Below are positions 1 to 11,178 of a stretch of 64,000 bases of DNA, piece after piece. The stretch's first letter is position 1. Every line of letters starts with the position of its first letter. The notes beneath the pieces are model-generated. The model ran no database searches and had not been told where the DNA came from. It worked only from the letters and a program-made list of their open reading frames with translations. Origin of the DNA: Allacma fusca (lineage: Eukaryota; Arthropoda; Collembola; Symphypleona; Sminthuridae); assembly GCA_947179485.1 (NCBI GenBank), contig OX359246.1, positions 31,930,001 through 31,994,000 of the forward strand. Reading direction: 5' to 3'. Made by a program: the position numbers and the translations under genes.

Positions 1-328
1 ACCAAATATTTGGTCACATTGACAAGAAGAGTGACTTATGTATAATGTGTATGAATAATAACAGTTGTCGTTATAATCACCTTATTACCTTAATTACATT
101 CACAACAGTATTTAGATAATAATCAGTACACTACAGCGAGAAAATTAATGTCACAACACTAATGCATTACAATAACAGGATTTAATTTAATTATTAATAC
201 ATTCTGGATTTAAGTGTTTCATCAAAAGCTACGAGCCACCACATCTATATCATAACAAAACACAATAAGAGTTAAATACACCCATATCACTACACGTACG
301 TTATGCATTCATAGTATCAAAAGTAGCA
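1..328. other. 3' flank of NLR copy A (duplicated flank)
   Basis: Non-coding sequence just beyond the stop codon of copy A. It begins with a 'ccaaatatttggtc...gacaagaagagtg' stretch that recurs at about 36783 and 60325, downstream of copies D and F, and in part near 9962, downstream of B. It is therefore part of the duplicated unit and not unique sequence. No gene is visible in it. Confidence 0.6.
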
Positions 329-3300
329 TTACCACGTCTTTTCAAAGAACCGCATCTTGCCCAAAACTGATGCCATGTCATTTTTCGTATCAAGTGTGTC
401 GGGATGATTGGGACCTAATATTTCATTTCGTATTTCCAGAACTTCCTTGTAAAGATCTCTCGCCTCTTCAAATTGTCCCATGTCATCCAAAATTGACGCT
501 AAATTATTTTTAGTAATAAGTGTGTCGGGATGATTCGGACCCAATATTTCATTTTGCGTTTGGAGAACTTCGTAGTAAATTTCACGAAACTCGTCAAATT
601 TTCCCAGGTCATACAAAACTGAAGCTATATTAATTTTAGTTTTAATTGTGTCGGGATGATTGGAACCTAATATTTCATTTTGCATTTGCAGAACGTTGTT
701 GTAAATTTCTCGTGCCTCTTCAAATTTTTCCTGGTTTTTCAAAATACAGGCGATGTTATTTTTAGTAGTTAGTGTGTCGGGATGATTGGGGCCTAATATT
801 TCATCTTGCATTTGCAGAACGTAGCTAGAAAGTTCTAGCGCCTCCTCAAGTTTTCCCACATTATACAAAACTGTCGCCAAGTTATTTTTAGTACTAAGTG
901 TGTCGCGATGATTGGGACCTAATATTTCATTTTGAATTTGCATAACGTCGTTAAAAAGTTCTAGTGCCTCTTCAAATTTTCCCTGGTCATCTAAAACTGA
1001 CGCTAAGTTACTTTTCGTTTTAAGTGTGTTGGGATGATTGGGGCCTAATATTTTAATTTTCATATGAAGAATGTCGTGGTAAAGCTCTCGTGCCTCTTCA
1101 AATTTTCCCTCCTTATACAAAACTGTTGCCAAGTTATTTTTAGTATTAAGTGTGTTGGGATGATTGGGACCTAATATTTCATTTCGCGCTTGGAGAATAT
1201 CGTTGAATAGATCTCTTGCCTCTTCAAATTTTCCCTGGTTATCCAAAACTGACGCTAAGTTGTTTTTAGCACTAAGTGTCTTGGGATGATGAGGACCTAA
1301 TATTTTAGTGGACATGGGTAGAACGTCATTAAAAAGTTCTGCTGCCAGTTCAAGTTTACCCTGGTTATACAAAACTAGTGCCAAGTTATTTTTAGTAGTA
1401 ACTGTGTCTGGATGGTTGGGACCTAATATTTTAGTAGACGTTCGCAGAACGTAGTTGTAAAGTTCCCGCGCCTCTTCAAATTTTCCCTGGTTAAATAGCA
1501 CTGATGCAACGTTATTTTTAGTATTTAGTGTCTTGGGATGATTGGGACCTAATACTTCAGTTTGAATTTGCAGAACGCTGTTGTAAAGTTCTCGCGCCTG
1601 TTCAAAATTTCCCTGATTATCTAAAACTGACGCCAAGTTGTTTTTAGTATTAAGTGCGATGGGATGATTGGGACCTAATATTTTATCGGACAATTGCAAA
1701 ACATCGTGGAATAGATCTCTCGCCTCTTTAAATTTTCCCTGGTTATCCAAAACTAACCCTAAGTTATTTTTAGCCGTACTTGTGTCGGGATGAAGGGGAC
1801 CTAATATTTTAGTGCACTTTTGTAGAACGTCGTTAAAAATTTCTGCCGCCAGTTCAAGCTTACCCTGGTTATACAAAACTTGTGCCAAGTTATTTTTGGT
1901 TTTGTTTTAAGTGTGTTCGGATGATTTGTACCTAATATTTGGTTTTGCATTTGCAGTATACCGTTAATAAGATCCTCGGCTTCGCTATAGCTTCCTTGAC
2001 CTATTAAGGCATTGCTGAGATTTGCTTTAGTATGGATGGTTTTAGTATGATGGACTCCCCAAAGATTTTCGCTCATTGTTAGGGACATTCTGTATATCTG
2101 GACTGCATTGGTATAGCTTCCTACGTTGTTCAGTTTTTCTGCGAGAATTGCTTTAAATGTAAGGAATTTCTGTGTGCAAATGTTAAGACCTTGGTCGTGA
2201 ACGCGAATTACGTTGTTAAGTATTTCATGCACGTTTTTAGTGGTCGCGCTTAACGTTTGAACAAAATCCTGAACGATATCCACTATTTGGTTAAAATTTT
2301 GGTTCACATACGAAAGTTTTGAAATGACGTTATTTGATTCCATTTTGGCGGCTTGGATTATACGGTGCATCTGGTAACAATCGCCACATAAAGTGATTAA
2401 GTTGTTTGTATGTAATAAATTCAGAACTTTTGCTAGTTTATCTTTCGCATGATTGAAAATGTTCTTAATCAGCACTGTTTGTATATTGTCCGGGTTAAGT
2501 ATTGCCATTACATCCAAGCACTGAAGAGCCAACTCTCCGTGTTTCATAGAGCCAATTTGTTCAAATGTCATTTCAAATAGTGTATACACGTCTGGATGAT
2601 CTTCTCCGTTTGGTCTGGTCTTCAAGAATTTTTTCCTTTTATTAGCAACATCAGTTAGAAAGTTCTGTATAGTGTACGGTCCTTCACCAAGAGCGGCGCG
2701 AAGTTCCCGTTTGTTTCGAACGAATGTTACTACTTGTTGCAGAGCTAGCGGTAAACCCTGGCAGATTTCTACTACCTTTTGAAGCAGTTTGGGATTATCC
2801 TCACAATCTCTCAACTGCAGCGAAGAAAGGAATGACAAACTCTCACTCAAATCAAAGACTGCTAGTTCTTTAATTGTAAAATTCTCCCAAGCACGATATC
2901 TGGTGGTGACTATTATCGCCGGGACTTTCCATCCAGTTTTGACAGCTTTTGGAAACAGCCGATAGAGGCCGCTTTTACGATCATCAGTCATGAATGATTC
3001 CACGTTGTCAAAAATGAGTAGAGCAAGTTTCCGGCATACAAAATCATAAATATCTTCCATGATAATCTCGTCCGGCTTTTGCCTTCCATTGTGATTGACA
3101 TCTATTGGTATTTCTCCAGCTAATTGAAGAAATCGGCTTGTTGCTCCAGTATAGTTTTCAGCATTGATCCATAGCACATGGTCGTAGAATGACTTGTACT
3201 TCTGAATGTATTTTCTGACCACTTGAGTTTTTCCAACGCCCCCTATTCCATAAATGACTATGGATTTGGATCGTATGTGTCGATCTTTATTTTGTTCCGG

Positions 3301-3546
3301 GTTAGTATTCAAGAGGTATTCATGTAATTTCTCGATAAATTCATCTCTTCCAAAAAATGAAGGAATACATTCTTGAACATTGAATTCAATTCGGTCTTGA
3401 CGTGGGGTAGATGTTAAAGTTGGGTAAACTTTGACGGTATTGATACCACCATGACAAACCATTGGAGCTATAACATCACCGGTGTTTCCTTGGAAAATAA
3501 TACTCCCTGAGGTACCAGAAGACGAGAGCACAGTACCTATTGTTTC
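329..3546 (-). pseudogene. NB-ARC/TPR receptor (NLR-like), copy A, frameshifted
   Basis: Main exon of an NLR-like STAND protein. It begins after a splice acceptor (TATTAG) at 3547 and ends at the stop at 329. In order: a Ser/Gly-rich leader, the conserved stretch VCHGGINTVKVYPTLTS, then NB-ARC with Walker A GIGGVGKT, Walker B LALLIFDNVE, sensor stretch PAIIVTTRYR, GLPLALQQVV, and YQMHRIIQ in the position of the MHD motif. About 14 TPRs of 42 residues follow (LGPNHPxTLxTKNNLA). Proteins of this layout are cytoplasmic switches that oligomerise on nucleotide exchange, with the TPRs as the probable ligand-sensing surface; a role in immunity is inference. The frame shifts at about 1893-1908, where roughly five extra bases lie in the TLKTKNNLA codons. 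A truncated NB-ARC protein of about 580 codons would be made unless this is an assembly error. The 12 downstream TPRs stay open, so the break is recent or the truncation is tolerated. Confidence 0.75.
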
Positions 3547-3653
3547 CTAATATTAGTTTGCCAAAAATTCAAATAGATTAATTTTCCAATAGTTTTTCTG
3601 GATTTTCTTCTTTCGCAACAATTCTATCCTTTATCAATTTGATAAATTCTTAC

Positions 3654-3735
3654 CACTACATTTTGCCCTGTACCACCACCGGTGTCTTTATCCACATGTA
3701 GTTTATTTAATGAGGTCTCCCCGTTATTAATTCCC
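3654..3735 (-). CDS. Upstream coding exon of NLR copy A
   Basis: A short exon between acceptor GGTTTAG (ending 3736) and donor GTG|GTAAG (exon end 3654). It reads one base plus 27 codons, beginning GINNGETSLNKLHVDKDTGG, and joins in phase 0 to the main exon at 3546 across an intron of about 107 bases. The same exon (pattern INNxExxLNKIxxExDTSG) is found before copies B, C, D and F, which supports it as real. It is hydrophilic, Asp/Lys/Asn-rich and has no domain I recognise. The start codon must lie further upstream. Confidence 0.6.
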
Positions 3736-3899
3736 CTAAACCGAAAAAACTCAAGTTGTAAGAACAAGCACATTTCTACAAGGGTACAATTTAGTGCTTA
3801 AATCTCTAAATTGGTGTCAAATACGGGGATATTAAGTAACTACAAAATAGGACCCAGTTTATTTGTGTCGCATTTCAAACATGTTGAATATATATCAAA

Positions 3900-4189
3900 C
3901 TAGTAAAAGCCCTGTGCTTCACAGGGACGATTACTTGAAGAGATGGTAGTGTGAGTCTAGAAATTAAAAGCCAAACGGTTTACGAATCATGCCCTGTCAT
4001 AAAGACTTGTTGTATGCCTAAATCGTGCGCGATTATATTAAGAGCAGCGCTTTAAATAAATGGGCAGGTAGTGCTCATTAATAATGAGTGCTTGGCATGC
4101 CACCTTTTGGGCGTTTTGTGATGCCATTGAACTATGAAAGTGCGAAACTTTAAATAACAGGACAGAAAGTGCTCTTTAATAATAAAGGA
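3900..4189 (-). mobile_element. Short non-autonomous Helitron-like element
   Basis: Inserted in the intron upstream of the short exon of copy A and absent from the same place in copy B (about 13600). Read on the minus strand it begins TCCTTTATTATT after an A and ends with a hairpin (CCCTGTG..CACAGGG), a short T-rich spacer and CTAG followed by T. That is the Helitron signature: 5' TC, 3' hairpin, CTRR end, insertion between A and T, no target duplication. It is about 290 bases, has no coding capacity, and would depend on a Rep/helicase supplied elsewhere. Confidence 0.6.
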
Positions 4190-4621
4190 TACTTTGGAAT
4201 TTATTTCCAATAAAAAACAACATCAAAAGCCTTTCCTTCAATACTTTTCTAAGTAGTTTTGTTTAACTCTGCTACTGTCTAAGTTCTCGTTTCGGACACA
4301 TTTTCTTCCTAAGAATTTCATATACAGCAGATGCATAGTTGGACCAGTATCGCATGACTTTGTGACTTCATGTGAACACATTTCATTGTACGAGCCAAAA
4401 TTAACATCATTAAGCAAAGTTTATTGATTTTGTACCGAGGCCTTGTGTGAACCGTGAATGGATACAGGTAGAAATGCTGAAGATTAGCAGTGCGATAAAT
4501 TCTGTCAAATCTGGACCATGAATTTTCAAAACCGGGTGAAATAGTTACTTTAAAGTCAATTAAGTTGCATAAGTTATGGGAGGTTGAAAATTACTACTGA
4601 AATTATATAAATTAAAATTAC

Positions 4622-4741
4622 CTGACGGTGTATACGTTTTCCATTTTACTGGATATCGTCGAATTAGATGGGTTACCAGAATAGTAACGGCAGAAAATTC
4701 GTTTGATTCCGACTTTCCAAGTGCCTCTCCGTCTACATTCA
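4622..4741 (-). other. Candidate further-upstream exon of NLR copy A
   Basis: Bounded by TTTGCAG acceptor (before 4741) and TCAG|GTAATTTT donor (4622). Homologous segments with similar splice ends sit upstream of B (14055-14163), D (about 43650-43760), C (near 23840-23910) and E (about 56828-56930). Two frames are open. One gives a stretch ending VTHLIRRYPVKWKTYT; the other gives NPSNSTISSKMENVYTV. Only the second leaves the two bases needed to join the next exon in frame, so I prefer it. The 5' phase differs between A and B, so the structure is provisional and it could be untranslated. Confidence 0.35.
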
Positions 4742-6571
4742 CTGCAAATACTGGTTACAAGACAACATTTAAAGGTAATTGTGAGTCAGACATATATAGG
4801 TGGAATGAGATTCACTGGAATAAACTCATTACCTTAGAAGTTTGGTGACCCCAAAAATAGAATTGTTAAAGACTGTCAGATTCGCGTGTATTTAACTTGA
4901 AGATATCACAGGTAAGGAAGCCAACAACAAATTAAATTGAATTAAACCGGCTGTATTCCTTCAGCAATCTCGTAGTTGAAGTGTGTAACTTGTACAAGCT
5001 GCTGACCAAGATTATTCGGTCACCATTAATAGGAAAAATTAATCGTAGTAACATAGATGCCCGCTCCACTGTCAATATTAATGATTGTGTAACTATACAC
5101 TGTTCATCATTTGAGAGTCTGATTTCTATGAAGTGGAATTTTGTCTAAATAGCACCCCTAAAGGAAATACGCTCTGAGTATTCCAGTAAAAACAAACCAA
5201 TGCAAATAATTTCAAAACACCTCTTACATGGGGGTCTGTTGTAGTTACATAGATTGCATTGTTATAAAAAGCACACGCAGCTGCAGTTAGCGTTAAAATT
5301 CGCAGCAAGAAAATACATCGATAGAAATTTGGCTATGTAATCCTTTGATATATATGTTGATGATAAGAATTGTTTGATAGTCTCGTTCCGGGAATCGTTT
5401 GATAAATGTATTTGATTTATCATTTCGTTATCAAATGCAAGTATGTATTCATCAAGTCAGTATACCTATATGCTTGGATTTGTTCGGCTAATGAAGTTAA
5501 CTTGTATGTTGTTGTGCTTAATTTTTCTAAGCTCTTGCCCCGATTGCCATGACCTCATCTCTAATTTTCATCCGCTTACATATGTATAATTATATTAAGA
5601 ACATAATATAATATCACATACGTGAAACTATTACCAACGCTTAACACTTTGGATTTGAACAATTCAGTCATTTTCACGCTAAACTGAACTCTCTTTATAA
5701 AAGAACCACTCACACCAACAGAATTTTGATTTTATAATGACTCGCATACTTATTAAAGAGAATAAACATGATGCTGAAATGAAACGTGTGTCCAAAGAAT
5801 TTTACCCTGTGTAAAGACTGAATGTTCTCTGACTTTCTCCGCACTTCCCATCACCAGGTCTATATCCCCGATAATTTCACGTGCATGTGCGTATCTATAC
5901 TAGTCATGTAGGTGTGCTAAAATGTATGTACTAGTTCTGTATGCACAAACGCATTGCCATAGTAAAATACTGGCAACTCTCGCAATAAAGTATATGTAAT
6001 GGGTGTATGCATATAACGTATTATATATTTTTATAGCGTAAAAAATGCAGGAAACAAATGAGATTGTTATAGGTGATACACAAAACACAAGTGCAAAAGA
6101 TGTCATTTAAATCCCTTGAGGAACCGTGTTAACTTTAAAACTTGTGTCCCTACCTTGGATAAAGGTGAGGGACCCGGGAAATTTCCCACCCAAAAGACCT
6201 GTTGTTTAGCCTCTGTTCATCAGTATCTGTATTACAATCTCCATTTAATGATGTTACACGGAAAATACATGTACGGCCCACACTTTCTGTTACAGTACGT
6301 CCATAAACAGTCAAATTTCCCTCATATAAAGTAATGGTCTTTTAAAGACACAATAAACATTGTGTCAATGTCTACAATATATACAGACAATCTGTTGTCA
6401 AATAAGACTTGTCTACGTATTTCACATTACAATTCAAGTAGCTAGTAACGTTGAACGCCTAAAATATATATGTACTTATGCATACCGACATTTAGAAAGC
6501 ACAACCAACAGGCGTACCACTAATTATGAGATAACAAACGTTACAATTTGTTTCCGATTGAACTTCATGAG
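4742..6571. other. Duplicated 5' flank of NLR unit A
   Basis: No convincing coding sequence. The whole stretch aligns by eye with the 5' flanks of B (about 14160-15330), D (about 43760-45250) and E (about 56930-58980). Recognisable anchors are 'cttagaagtttggtg', 'ttaatcgtagtaacat' and 'tgacctcatc..atttgcatccgcttacat'. A segment at about 5860-6050 is present here and in E (about 58750-58970) but missing in D. A short signal-peptide-like reading on the minus strand near 5280 is not kept in the sister copies. Confidence 0.55.
5696..5703 (+). promoter_or_regulatory. Possible TATA box (TATAAAAG)
   Basis: TATAAAAG sits in a block that is well conserved between duplicated units: 58271-58278 is identical, and the equivalents in D (about 44876) and in the extra copy at about 48380 are altered to TATCAAAG. 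About 25-30 bases downstream there is a pyrimidine/CA-rich stretch that could hold a start site. The orientation would suit a plus-strand transcript such as the divergent DUF4430-like gene of the unit, but no transcript evidence is visible. Confidence 0.25.
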
Positions 6572-7281
6572 TAGGCTTGGGAATATTTCGCTAAATTTTG
6601 CATGAAAATTTCGCAGATTATAAATAATTTTTCGCAAATTTTGAAATAATTTCCAGATCATTTCGAAAATTTCGCAGTTTAGTTTTTATTGAGAGACAGT
6701 CTAAAAGAAGTAGCTTACATATTACTGGAAATTCCAATGTACCAAATCACTGAAATTATGATTACTTAATCATTGTTGTCATCCAAATTGTCTGGTTGAT
6801 CTGTTGAATCGTCAAATACCACACGCATATGAATGTCAACATTTTATTCGGTAAGTTTTAGACGCTCTGGAGCAAGAAACTTTTTTAAATAAGAGAAGCT
6901 TCTCTGAACTGGAGCGATACTGCTAGGTGCAGAAATGACTTTTAGTACCACCACCAAAATCGGAATTTCTCGAGAAAATTTCAGCCAAAATATCATAACG
7001 ACTACGTCAGCTGTTGTACTATTGTACGGTATTGAACCAAATTTTCTTATGGAATTGACCTTCTCGAAAATTTTAAAAACGTCGAAGGAATGCAATGGAA
7101 AATATTTTCCGGGCGAAACCTTGGATCCAGAATTGAATGATAAAAATGTCAAAATATTATGATTGTATGTAAAATATTTTTTATTTTTTATTCTACCAAC
7201 ATCTGGGGTTAAGTTTCACCCCCATGGGAGTATCCCAACTAATCGTTTTTAGAATTTCGCATTTTTCAAATCCCAAGCCTA
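6572..7281. mobile_element. Decayed hAT element with flanking 8-base duplication
   Basis: Terminal inverted repeats TAGGCTTGGGA at both ends, flanked by TTCATGAG at 6564-6571 and 7282-7289, the 8-base duplication typical of hAT. The paralogous site at about 46280 in unit D has a single TTCATGAG and no insert, so the boundaries are certain. Subterminal copies of a TTTCGCAAATTTT-like motif lie inward of both ends. On the minus strand around 6844-6950 there is a remnant of the hAT C-terminal dimerisation domain (SSIAPVQRSFSYLKKFL), so the element once had a transposase gene. It is internally deleted, about 710 bases. Confidence 0.85.
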
Positions 7282-7405
7282 TTCATGAGTCAAATGACAC
7301 GCCCATTTTTTATGAAGAAAACAATTACCGAACCCGAATCATTCTGCCATTTTTAGTTACAATCAGCCGGATTTTGACACCAGGATCGCTATTTAATCCG
7401 AAAAT

Positions 7406-7448
7406 ATGACATTAAATATCTAATGCATCGTATGGGTTGTTTTGGCAG
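7406..7448 (+). pseudogene. Remnant of exon 1 of a DUF4430-like gene (unit A)
   Basis: The flank after the hAT element (TTCATGAG, then 'tcaaatgacacgc') aligns with the sequence upstream of the intact gene at 46430. The donor with its context, CAG|GTAAGAAATTTA, is shared with exon 1 of that gene. Here the coding part is short and interrupted by an in-frame stop after about five codons, and exons 2-4 are not found downstream. I read it as a dead partial copy. It could also be chance retention of flank only. Confidence 0.35.
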
Positions 7449-8640
7449 GTAAGAAATTTACCAAGACGGGGAATTTATCTTCTCAGTATTCTACTGCACA
7501 TCCCTTTATCAATGATGAACTATCACTTTTATTTACAAGTGCAGACGAAATGCAGCCGTAAAATTTGATTATAAATCCATTACATATGTAAATTTAACAC
7601 TGAAAAATTCTTTCACGGCAAGTATTTTTAATAATTATATTGAAACTTGTTCAATTAAAACGCAATAAGCAAATTGTAATGCAGTGCATGTGATCACAAA
7701 ACACACCATGAGGTAACTACTGTACAGATAAAGGCAGGTATTATGTCAAAGCGAAAATCAATTTCAAGTATAGGAACATAGGAAGTCATAGTAACTTCAG
7801 TACTTATATACTATACTGACCAATCTAAGGCCAGAAAAGTGATTGTGACCAATATTTATGAATCTAAGGTCTAGAAGGTAGCTAGAACCACGTTTGATGA
7901 TGCCATCATGATGATATCATCATACCATAAATATGTCATTCATATAAAATAGCACCGACTTTCGAAAATGAAAAGTTCTTGTGGAATTTAACATTTAAAA
8001 ATTTAGGTTTGACAGCGGGGACTCTCTGCTCATGAATTAGAATTAAAAACTTCTGCGTGATTTCCCGCTCAACCACGCGGCGAGATGGCCCAAACTATTG
8101 GTCTCGCTGGGACATTGGGCCGGGTACCTAAGCTCCCACAAAATTTCATTCCGATCCCGAGTGGGCATGTGGCGAGGGTTACTTGTACGTGTTAAACTTG
8201 GAACAGTCGAATGACTGGATCAAAAATTTTAATAAAATACGTAGGATCTTGGGTTTAATTAAAAATAATCCTCCCGGTGTCAGTCGGTCAAGGCCAGAGA
8301 CAAGTTTGGGGTCTTACACAATGACCATTCGCTTTAATACCAGTCCTGATGTCGGTTCCCGTATCAAAGATCCCTCTCGAGGTAATAATACGTCTCACTA
8401 TCCTGTTAAGGACATTTGAAACCTTTCAAATGAGGTTCACATCCCTTAAATATGTGGTGCGCTTTGCTATATGAAGAAACCAATGAGGGGGCTGAACTTG
8501 AGAATAATGGCGATGATATAGCTGAAAATTGTGTGAGCCAGTAATGACCAAAAGTGGAGCCGGAGCTTGAAAAGGAAGAGCGTTCTGGGAAAATCGTTTT
8601 CTTTCTTCGTTTTTTTAATTAAAATTTATAAATCATATAT
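7449..8640. other. Intergenic remainder between units A and B
   Basis: No gene recognised. About 7470-7830 resembles the stretch at 45290-45640 in unit D (anchors 'ttatcactttcatttaca', 'caccatgagataa'). About 7970-8040 resembles part of the dispersed repeat at 9510-9760. About 8390-8450 ('aaggacatttgaaa...gaggttcac') recurs at 31798-31850. A G+C-richer patch at 8060-8180 is unexplained. Confidence 0.4.
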
Positions 8641-9020
8641 AATTTATGCTATCTTGAAAGGTTAGCCTTCTGGTCATTTACTATATTGATTGCGATATCA
8701 GATATTTTTGCTGCAAGATATTTTCTACGCAGATATTATTTTGAAAATAATTCTTAAATTACGTCGTGCACATTCTTTATTAACATTTTGTTGCAGCACC
8801 GAAATTGAACTTCTAAACTGCTTTCAAAATCAGGACATTGTAGCACAGGTTGGATAACTATAAAACCATAAACTTCAACAAATGCTGGAAAAATCAAAAA
8901 TTACAAACACTGAGAAAAGAACACCGCTCATTTCCATCTATGCATTTGTAATTTAGGCGAGGTGATTTAAAATTTTTCAAATATGTTTTTTCTGCATGAA
9001 ATTCATACCCCTGATTGGGA
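8641..9020. repeat. Duplicated 3' flank block of NLR unit B
   Basis: Aligns by eye with about 36495-36765 (3' of copy D) and about 60090-60300 (3' of copy F), sharing 'gtcattta', 'gctgcaagatat', 'cctaaattac', 'ataaccataaa' and 'aaattaaaaacagtgag'-type strings with scattered differences. It marks the left edge of the unit that carries copy B. No coding potential seen. Confidence 0.5.
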
Positions 9021-9509
9021 AGGGATTACTTAAACAGTTAATGAAGGTAATTGAGTATATATTATAATAATTAAATATTAATATTAGTATTATTTTAAAA
9101 TATTAACTTATTGATTTTTTGTCAACAGGCGGGTCTGCAGGGCTACCGGATGTCCATAACACTCATGTTTGGGAACAAACTTTCGAGAATTTACATCAGC
9201 GGAATGCCCATATGGGTTCGATTATATCAAAATGCTCCGGAAAAAGCGCGGATCGACCAACAACAGTGTACATGTTTCTGCTAACGTCACCAATACGCTA
9301 AAAATGGCCAAAATATCCGGGCACTGCCAGACTAGAGCATTTTAAGTGCAATTTCAGGTGGGTAGGCATTCATAAAACCCATGACATTTTCATTTGAAAA
9401 ACCCTGGTTATGCTTATGTACATCATAGGACAAATCCCAATAGTCCAGTTTATGCGTATGTATAAGTGATTAAATATGGAGTGAATATATCATATCGACA
9501 ACATACATA
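9021..9509. other. Unassigned stretch, 3' side of unit B
   Basis: AT-rich at 9040-9110, then a short open frame (9119-9301, starting at a non-ATG codon) without recognisable domains. I see no gene or clear repeat here. Confidence 0.3.
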
Positions 9510-9760
9510 CAGATGCGCTATGATGGAGGGATTACTTTTTGGGGAATTTTGTTGAAGGATATAAAACTATGTACATAAAAACGTGAATTTCATTGAAATA
9601 GCGAAAATCAAAATTTCATCGACTTTCAAAAACTCAAAATCCTTATGGGATTTAACTTTCTATCAGCTATCGTTTTAAATTTTGAAACTTTGGTGACGTG
9701 TCCTAGGAGAACGGGACAAAATGCACTCGAGTTACATGAGTTTTGAAACATACTAGGTGA
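9510..9760 (+). repeat. Dispersed repeat, copy 1
   Basis: About 250 bases that match, in inverted orientation, the stretch 52900-53165. Shared strings include 'ggagggattact', 'ggaattttgttgaaggata', 'aatccttatgggattta', 'gacgtgtccta' and 'actcgagttacatgag'. Both copies lie close to the 3' side of an NLR copy (B and E), and the right edge in each is 'gttttgaaacatactagg'. No coding capacity and no clear terminal repeats, so the family is unknown. Confidence 0.6.
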
Positions 9761-11119
9761 GTACTAAAACATGTGCTATGCTTTGTTTGAATCGGCTTGT
9801 ACCATCCCAAAATGTTACCTTGTTAGTAGAGAGTGATGATATGTACAAGTTCATGCCGCACGTGCGATTAAAAGACCATAACTTAGGGAAATATATACAA
9901 CGCGCTTTACAGACCCGTGAAATAATTTTGATGTAATCTCTCCCCGTAATTATAATTTGACCAATACCAAATATTTGGTCGCAAAAACAAGACCCGTGCA
10001 TCCTTTATTATTATTGAGCACTTCTGTTGATTTAAACCTTCGCGCGTTTGTAGTACAATTCAAACTTTCGCGGCTTATTTCACGAATTCAAACCTTCTCG
10101 GCTTATTTCACTATATAGTAAGCCAAGCCGGTATGTACTATATTATTTCACTATATAGCCAAGCAAGTCGGTGGTATATACAACAAGCCGAGAAGCACAG
10201 CGGGCTGAAAGCTGAAACTCTGTCGCAGAGGAGAGGTTTTTCAGCTCGCTCAGCTCGCTGGTCTTCTCGGCATATACCAACTGCTTGCAGCATACTGGAA
10301 GCTCGCAATATTACGCCATTTTAGATTATCACTTAACATAATTAACCATAATTATTATAAACATTAGACATAAATCATTAAATTTGGATTAAATTACGAC
10401 TGGTAGTGATAAAAACTACGTTCGGTTACAGTACTGAATAATTTGATAAGAGGAGAATTTTAATGACTGAATTTAGTTCACATTCGTGTGGGATTCTTAT
10501 TAGGAAGAATAATTACAAGCCTTAGCATCCAGAGCTTTGATCTTTATATCCCTAAAAATATCATTACGATGTAAGGTTTGATTTGTAGGAACCATGGACT
10601 TTAGTAACTATAGCAAGTTAAATGTGTTGCGCTAATATGAAATCCTTTCATTTTTTCTATTTAAATAATCAGTGCGTCCAGTGTCTGAGGCTTCAGTTAC
10701 AATATTGCGGTACAACGGATCTATTTACAAATTATAATAACAAAAAATCATATTTGATCAGCACGTTGTGCTGATTCACTAAGGGGTGAAGCACCATACA
10801 GTGATGCAACAGCAAGGTTTAATAACGACGTTGGTATTACATTGATCAAGCGATTAGTTAAATTCCACGTGTATAGCCAAATATTGAGTTTGGGAGAAAA
10901 CTTTAGTGGGCCGAAAGCTGTTGTCCCATAATATTTTGATGATGAATTGCCAACTACCTATATGAAACGAATTGTTAGTCTTACAGTTAATACTTCACGT
11001 CTTATATGAGATTACTTTGCCTGGAGAAGCGGGATATCAATATTAAGCCTTCTCGATAGACCTTGATGCGAGATCTATTGCCATTTACACTTTTATTATT
11101 TACGCTATTTATTTACACA
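9761..11119. other. 3' flank of copy B and unassigned sequence
   Basis: About 9960-10010 contains the 'ccaaatatttggtcgc..aaacaagac' anchor of the NLR 3' flank. From 10020 to 10300 there is a run of short related pieces ('cttctcggcttatttcactatatag', 'caagccgagaag') that form imperfect inverted repeats and look like an internally rearranged element. 10330-11119 probably includes the body of the Helitron whose 3' end is at 11157; I could not fix its 5' end. Confidence 0.35.
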
Positions 11120-11157
11120 AGTAATTGCTCCTGTGCGAAGCACGGGGCTTTTACTAG
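11120..11157 (+). mobile_element. 3' terminus of a Helitron-like element
   Basis: The strand reads a hairpin (CCTGTGC-GAA-GCACGGGG), then CTTTTA, then CTAG followed by T. This is the same end as the Helitron in copy A (3900-4189), with compensating differences in the hairpin stem. The element extends leftward by an unknown length. It ends about 20 bases from the stop codon of NLR copy B, so it may have shortened that gene's TPR array. Confidence 0.55.
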
Positions 11158-11178
11158 TTATGTAATAATGTAGTAAAA

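Noticed and set aside
5126-5308. Signal-peptide-like reading (minus strand) upstream of copy A
   Set aside because: The equivalent positions in units B, D and E do not keep the frame, so it is likely non-coding flank.
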